From: SHVO01 sp041905525
Lineage (GTDB): Bacteria > Pseudomonadota > Alphaproteobacteria > Rhodospirillales > Rhodospirillaceae
Length of the DNA: 64,000 bases
Direction of reading: 5' to 3'
Assembly: GCA_041905525.1 (NCBI GenBank)
Contig: JAYRKY010000003.1
Coordinates: 62,001 to 126,000 of the forward strand
Made by a program: the position numbers and the translations under genes. The notes under the pieces are model-generated. The model was not told the origin of the DNA. It made no database searches and saw only the letters and a program-made list of their open reading frames with translations. Each line of letters starts with the position of its first letter. The first letter of the stretch is position 1. Of this stretch, positions 61,758 to 64,000 are shown in pieces.

Positions 61758-61780
61758 ATTCTCGTCGAGACGAAGTCGGT

Positions 61781-61818
61781 AAAGGGGCGGCCTTCATCGG
61801 GCAGCCCCTTTCCTTTTT
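61781..61818 (+). terminator. terminator or attenuator between rplT and pheS
   Basis: AAAGGGGC (61781-61788) and GCCCCTTT (61804-61811) form an 8-bp stem followed by CCTTTTTT. It lies 20 bp before the pheS start, so it would end rplT transcription or attenuate pheST. Confidence 0.85.
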
Positions 61819-61837
61819 TCCTGTCTGAGAAAGTTCC

Positions 61838-62917
61838 ATGACCGACACGATCGAGAAACTCCGCACCGAGCTGCTGACCGCCGTCAGCGACGCCGCCGAA
61901 CTGACCACGCTGGAAGACGTGCGCGTCGCCGCCCTCGGCAAGAAGGGCCGCATCACCGGGATGATGAAGGACCTCGGCGCCATGGCGCCGGAGGAGCGCA
62001 AGGCCGCCGGCCAGCGCCTCAATCTCCTGAAGGATGAAGTCGCCGCGGCGCTGGACGCCAAGAAGGCGACGTTCGAAACCGCCGCGCTGAACGCGCGCCT
62101 GGCCAGCGAAAGCATGGACGTGAGCCTTCCGGTCCGCCCGGAGCAGAAGGGCTCTTTGCACCCGATCAGCCAGACCACCGCGGAGATCGCGGCGATCTTC
62201 GGCGAAATGGGTTTCGAGGTCGCGGACGGCCCGGATATCGAAGACGACTTCCACAACTTCACTGCCCTCAATTTCCCGCCCGGTCATCCGGCGCGCGAAA
62301 TGCACGACACGTTTTTCCTGCCTCCCGATTCGGACGGGCAGCGCTATCTCCTGCGCACGCATACGTCGCCGGTGCAGATCCGCACCATGATGACCAAGAA
62401 GCCGCCCATTCGCGTCATCATTCCGGGACGCACCTACCGCTGCGACTACGACATGACGCACACGCCCATGTTCCACCAGGTCGAGCTTCTGGTGATCGAC
62501 AAAGAAACGAACATGGCGCATCTGCGCGGCTGCCTGCAGGAGTTCGTGCGCACTTTCTTCGGCATCGACGATCTGACGACCCGTTTTCGTCCTTCCTTCT
62601 TCCCCTTCACCGAACCGTCGGCCGAGATGGATATCGGCTGCTCGCGCGCCGGCGGAGAGCTGAAGCTGGGCAATTACGGCGATTGGCTGGAAATCCTCGG
62701 CTGCGGCATGGTCCATCCAAACGTGATCAAGGCTTGCGGTCTTGATCCCAACGAATACCAGGGCTTCGCCGCGGGCATGGGCATCGAGCGCATCGCCATG
62801 CTGAAGTACGGCATCCCTGATCTTCGCACCTTCTTCGAATCGGATCTGCGCTGGCTGCGCCATTACGGGTTTGCCGCGCTCGATGTCCCGAGCGTGACGG
62901 GGGGGCTGGCGCGATGA
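61838..62917 (+). CDS. pheS: phenylalanyl-tRNA synthetase alpha subunit
   Basis: A 359-residue class II subunit: an N-terminal coiled-coil that binds tRNA, then HPISQTTAEIAAIFGEMGF, LLRTHTSPVQIRTM (motif 2), FRPSFFPFTEPSAEMDI and GMGIERIAML (motif 3). It forms the alpha2beta2 enzyme with PheT. An ASCH gene separates it from pheT, overlapping it by four bases. Confidence 0.98.
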   Translation: MTDTIEKLRTELLTAVSDAAELTTLEDVRVAALGKKGRITGMMKDLGAMAPEERKAAGQRLNLLKDEVAAALDAKKATFETAALNARLASESMDVSLPVRPEQKGSLHPISQTTAEIAAIFGEMGFEVADGPDIEDDFHNFTALNFPPGHPAREMHDTFFLPPDSDGQRYLLRTHTSPVQIRTMMTKKPPIRVIIPGRTYRCDYDMTHTPMFHQVELLVIDKETNMAHLRGCLQEFVRTFFGIDDLTTRFRPSFFPFTEPSAEMDIGCSRAGGELKLGNYGDWLEILGCGMVHPNVIKACGLDPNEYQGFAAGMGIERIAMLKYGIPDLRTFFESDLRWLRHYGFAALDVPSVTGGLAR

Positions 62918-63351
62918 GCAAGGCCCCCACGCGGCCCAACGTGCCGCCCGTCTACGCGCATCTGCCGCAATGGGCCTTCGGCCACACCAAGCAGGAAGCC
63001 GACGAATTGTGTGCCCTGGTCCTGGACGGCAAGAAGGTCGCGACCTCGGCGGCGCTCTATCATTTCGAAAACGAGGAACCGCCGGAGCCCGGCGACAAGG
63101 CCGTGATTCTGGACGGCGACAGCCGCCCACGCTGTGTGATCGAGTTCACGGAGGTCGAGCCTGCGACCTTCAATGAAGTGGACGCGAAATTCGCCTTCGA
63201 CGAGGGCGAAGGCGATCGCTCGCTGGCGTATTGGCGCAAGACTCACGAAGCGTTCTTCAAACGGGAAGGCTATTTCGCGCCGGACATGCTGCTCCTGTGC
63301 CAGCATTTCCGTGTGATCGAACGCCTTGAGTATCGGAGGATGGCGCCGTGA
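62914..63351 (+). CDS. ASCH domain protein between pheS and pheT
   Basis: A 145-residue ASCH (PUA-like) protein: QEADELCALVLDGKKVATSA, EPGDKAVILDGDSRPRCVIEF and EGDRSLAYWRKTHEAFFKREG match the family, which includes RNA-binding proteins and N4-acetylcytidine amidohydrolases. It starts four bases inside pheS and its stop overlaps the GTG of pheT, so it is made with the synthetase. It may be a small hydrolase or RNA-binding factor. Confidence 0.9.
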   Translation: MSKAPTRPNVPPVYAHLPQWAFGHTKQEADELCALVLDGKKVATSAALYHFENEEPPEPGDKAVILDGDSRPRCVIEFTEVEPATFNEVDAKFAFDEGEGDRSLAYWRKTHEAFFKREGYFAPDMLLLCQHFRVIERLEYRRMAP

Positions 63352-64000
63352 AATTCACTCTTTCGTGGCTGAAGGAACATCTCGACACCACCGCCAGCCT
63401 GGATGAAATCTCCACCAAGCTGACCGCGATCGGACTCGAGGTCGAAAGCGTCGAGGACCCCGGCAAGGGCCTTGAACAGTTCGTCGTCGCCCATGTGGTC
63501 GAGGCCAAGCAGCATCCCAACGCGGACCGCCTGCGGCTGTGCACCGTGAACAGCGGCAGCGAAACATTGCAGGTCGTGTGCGGCGCTCCCAATGCGCGCA
63601 CCGGCCTCAAGGTCGTGCTGGCGCGTCCTGGCGTGGTGATCCCGATCACCGGAGAAGTCCTGAAGAAGGGCAAGATCCGCGATGTCGAGAGCCAGGGCAT
63701 GATGTGCTCGTACCGCGAATTGAAGCTCGGCGAAGATCACGCCGGCATCATCGAGCTGCCGGACGACGCGCCCGTGGGCGCGCCGGTCACCGAGGTTCTG
63801 AAGATCGATCCGGTGATCGAGATCAATCTCACGCCCAACCGCGTCGATGCGCTCGGCGTCTACGGCATCGCGCGCGATCTGGCTGCGGCCGGTCTCGGAA
63901 CCTTGAAGCCTTTGAAGGCCGCGGCTGTAGCCGCAAAAGCCGCGACATCGCGCCGAATCGCCATGGGGCTGGGCGCCGGCCATGAACATAAGTGCCCGCA
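63348..64000 (+). CDS. pheT: phenylalanyl-tRNA synthetase beta subunit (partial)
   Basis: The first 217 codons of PheT from a GTG overlapping the ASCH stop. KFTLSWLKEHLDTTASLDEI, IGLEVESVEDPGKGL and the tRNA-binding OB-fold block (VVEAKQHPNADRLRLCTVN, VVCGAPNARTGLKVVLARPG, GMMCSYRELKLGE) are typical, as is IEINLTPNRVDALGVYGIARDLAA. The remainder of about 600 residues lies beyond the window end. Confidence 0.97.
   Translation, partial: MKFTLSWLKEHLDTTASLDEISTKLTAIGLEVESVEDPGKGLEQFVVAHVVEAKQHPNADRLRLCTVNSGSETLQVVCGAPNARTGLKVVLARPGVVIPITGEVLKKGKIRDVESQGMMCSYRELKLGEDHAGIIELPDDAPVGAPVTEVLKIDPVIEINLTPNRVDALGVYGIARDLAAAGLGTLKPLKAAAVAAKAATSRRIAMGLGAGHEHKCP

Noticed and set aside
1..64000. CRISPR arrays, rRNA genes and complete insertion sequences
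   Set aside because: No regularly spaced direct repeats with spacers, no rRNA, and no transposase-like gene with terminal inverted repeats were seen.

Overview
The window looks like chromosomal DNA of a Gram-negative alphaproteobacterium. The rplU-rpmA-GNAT-obgE-proB-proA-nadD-rsfS-rlmH order, kdsB, a CycM-like membrane cytochrome c, YejABEF-type importers and high-GC codon use in the core all point there. I cannot name a genus from sequence alone; a Micropepsaceae-like lineage is only a guess.

Layout: (1) 1-3.6 kb, minus strand: an HTTM/DoxX-like membrane protein coupled to a small conserved protein, and a large secreted amidase-family protein. (2) 3.6-24.95 kb: a visibly AT-richer genomic island ending at the 3' end of tRNA-Ser(CGA). 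It is packed with DNA-handling and defence genes: an HNH-ATPase fusion plus a separate HNH protein (Septu-like), a GHKL/MORC-type ATPase with a 5-methylcytosine methyltransferase, an HNH nuclease and a Vsr nuclease, a ParB-N/adenine-type methyltransferase with a DUF5681 protein, a small XRE regulator facing an unknown gene across a palindromic operator, a DUF2924-large serine recombinase pair, a Hachiman (HamA-HamB) system, and a protein with two PD-(D/E)xK-like nuclease domains. About 700 bp of decayed repeats separate the island from the tRNA. (3) 25-37.4 kb: housekeeping genes for ribosomal proteins, GTPase Obg, proline synthesis, NAD synthesis, ribosome silencing and 23S methylation, NudC, prephenate dehydratase, CMP-KDO synthetase, cytochrome c and a HisN-like phosphatase. 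(4) 37.4-51.3 kb: ten co-directional genes encoding two full YejABEF/microcin C-type peptide importers (three binding proteins, two permease pairs, one split and one fused ATPase set). (5) 51.4-56.4 kb: lone FliN, a GST, a TPR protein with an alpha/beta hydrolase, and two glycosyltransferases. (6) 56.4-64 kb: a thrS-infC-rpmI-rplT-pheS-pheT translation cluster in the E. coli order, interrupted by four membrane/regulator genes between infC and rpmI and by an ASCH gene between pheS and pheT; pheT runs off the window.

The most interesting points are the two restriction-like modules at the left of the island (4.0-7.2 kb and 7.2-12.8 kb), the two-nuclease-domain protein beside Hachiman, and non-canonical start codons read from the sequence for infC (ATA), rsfS (ATC) and probably rlmH (CTG or ATT), which would place these genes under IF3 start-codon discrimination. 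No database search was run; all family names rest on motif recognition.
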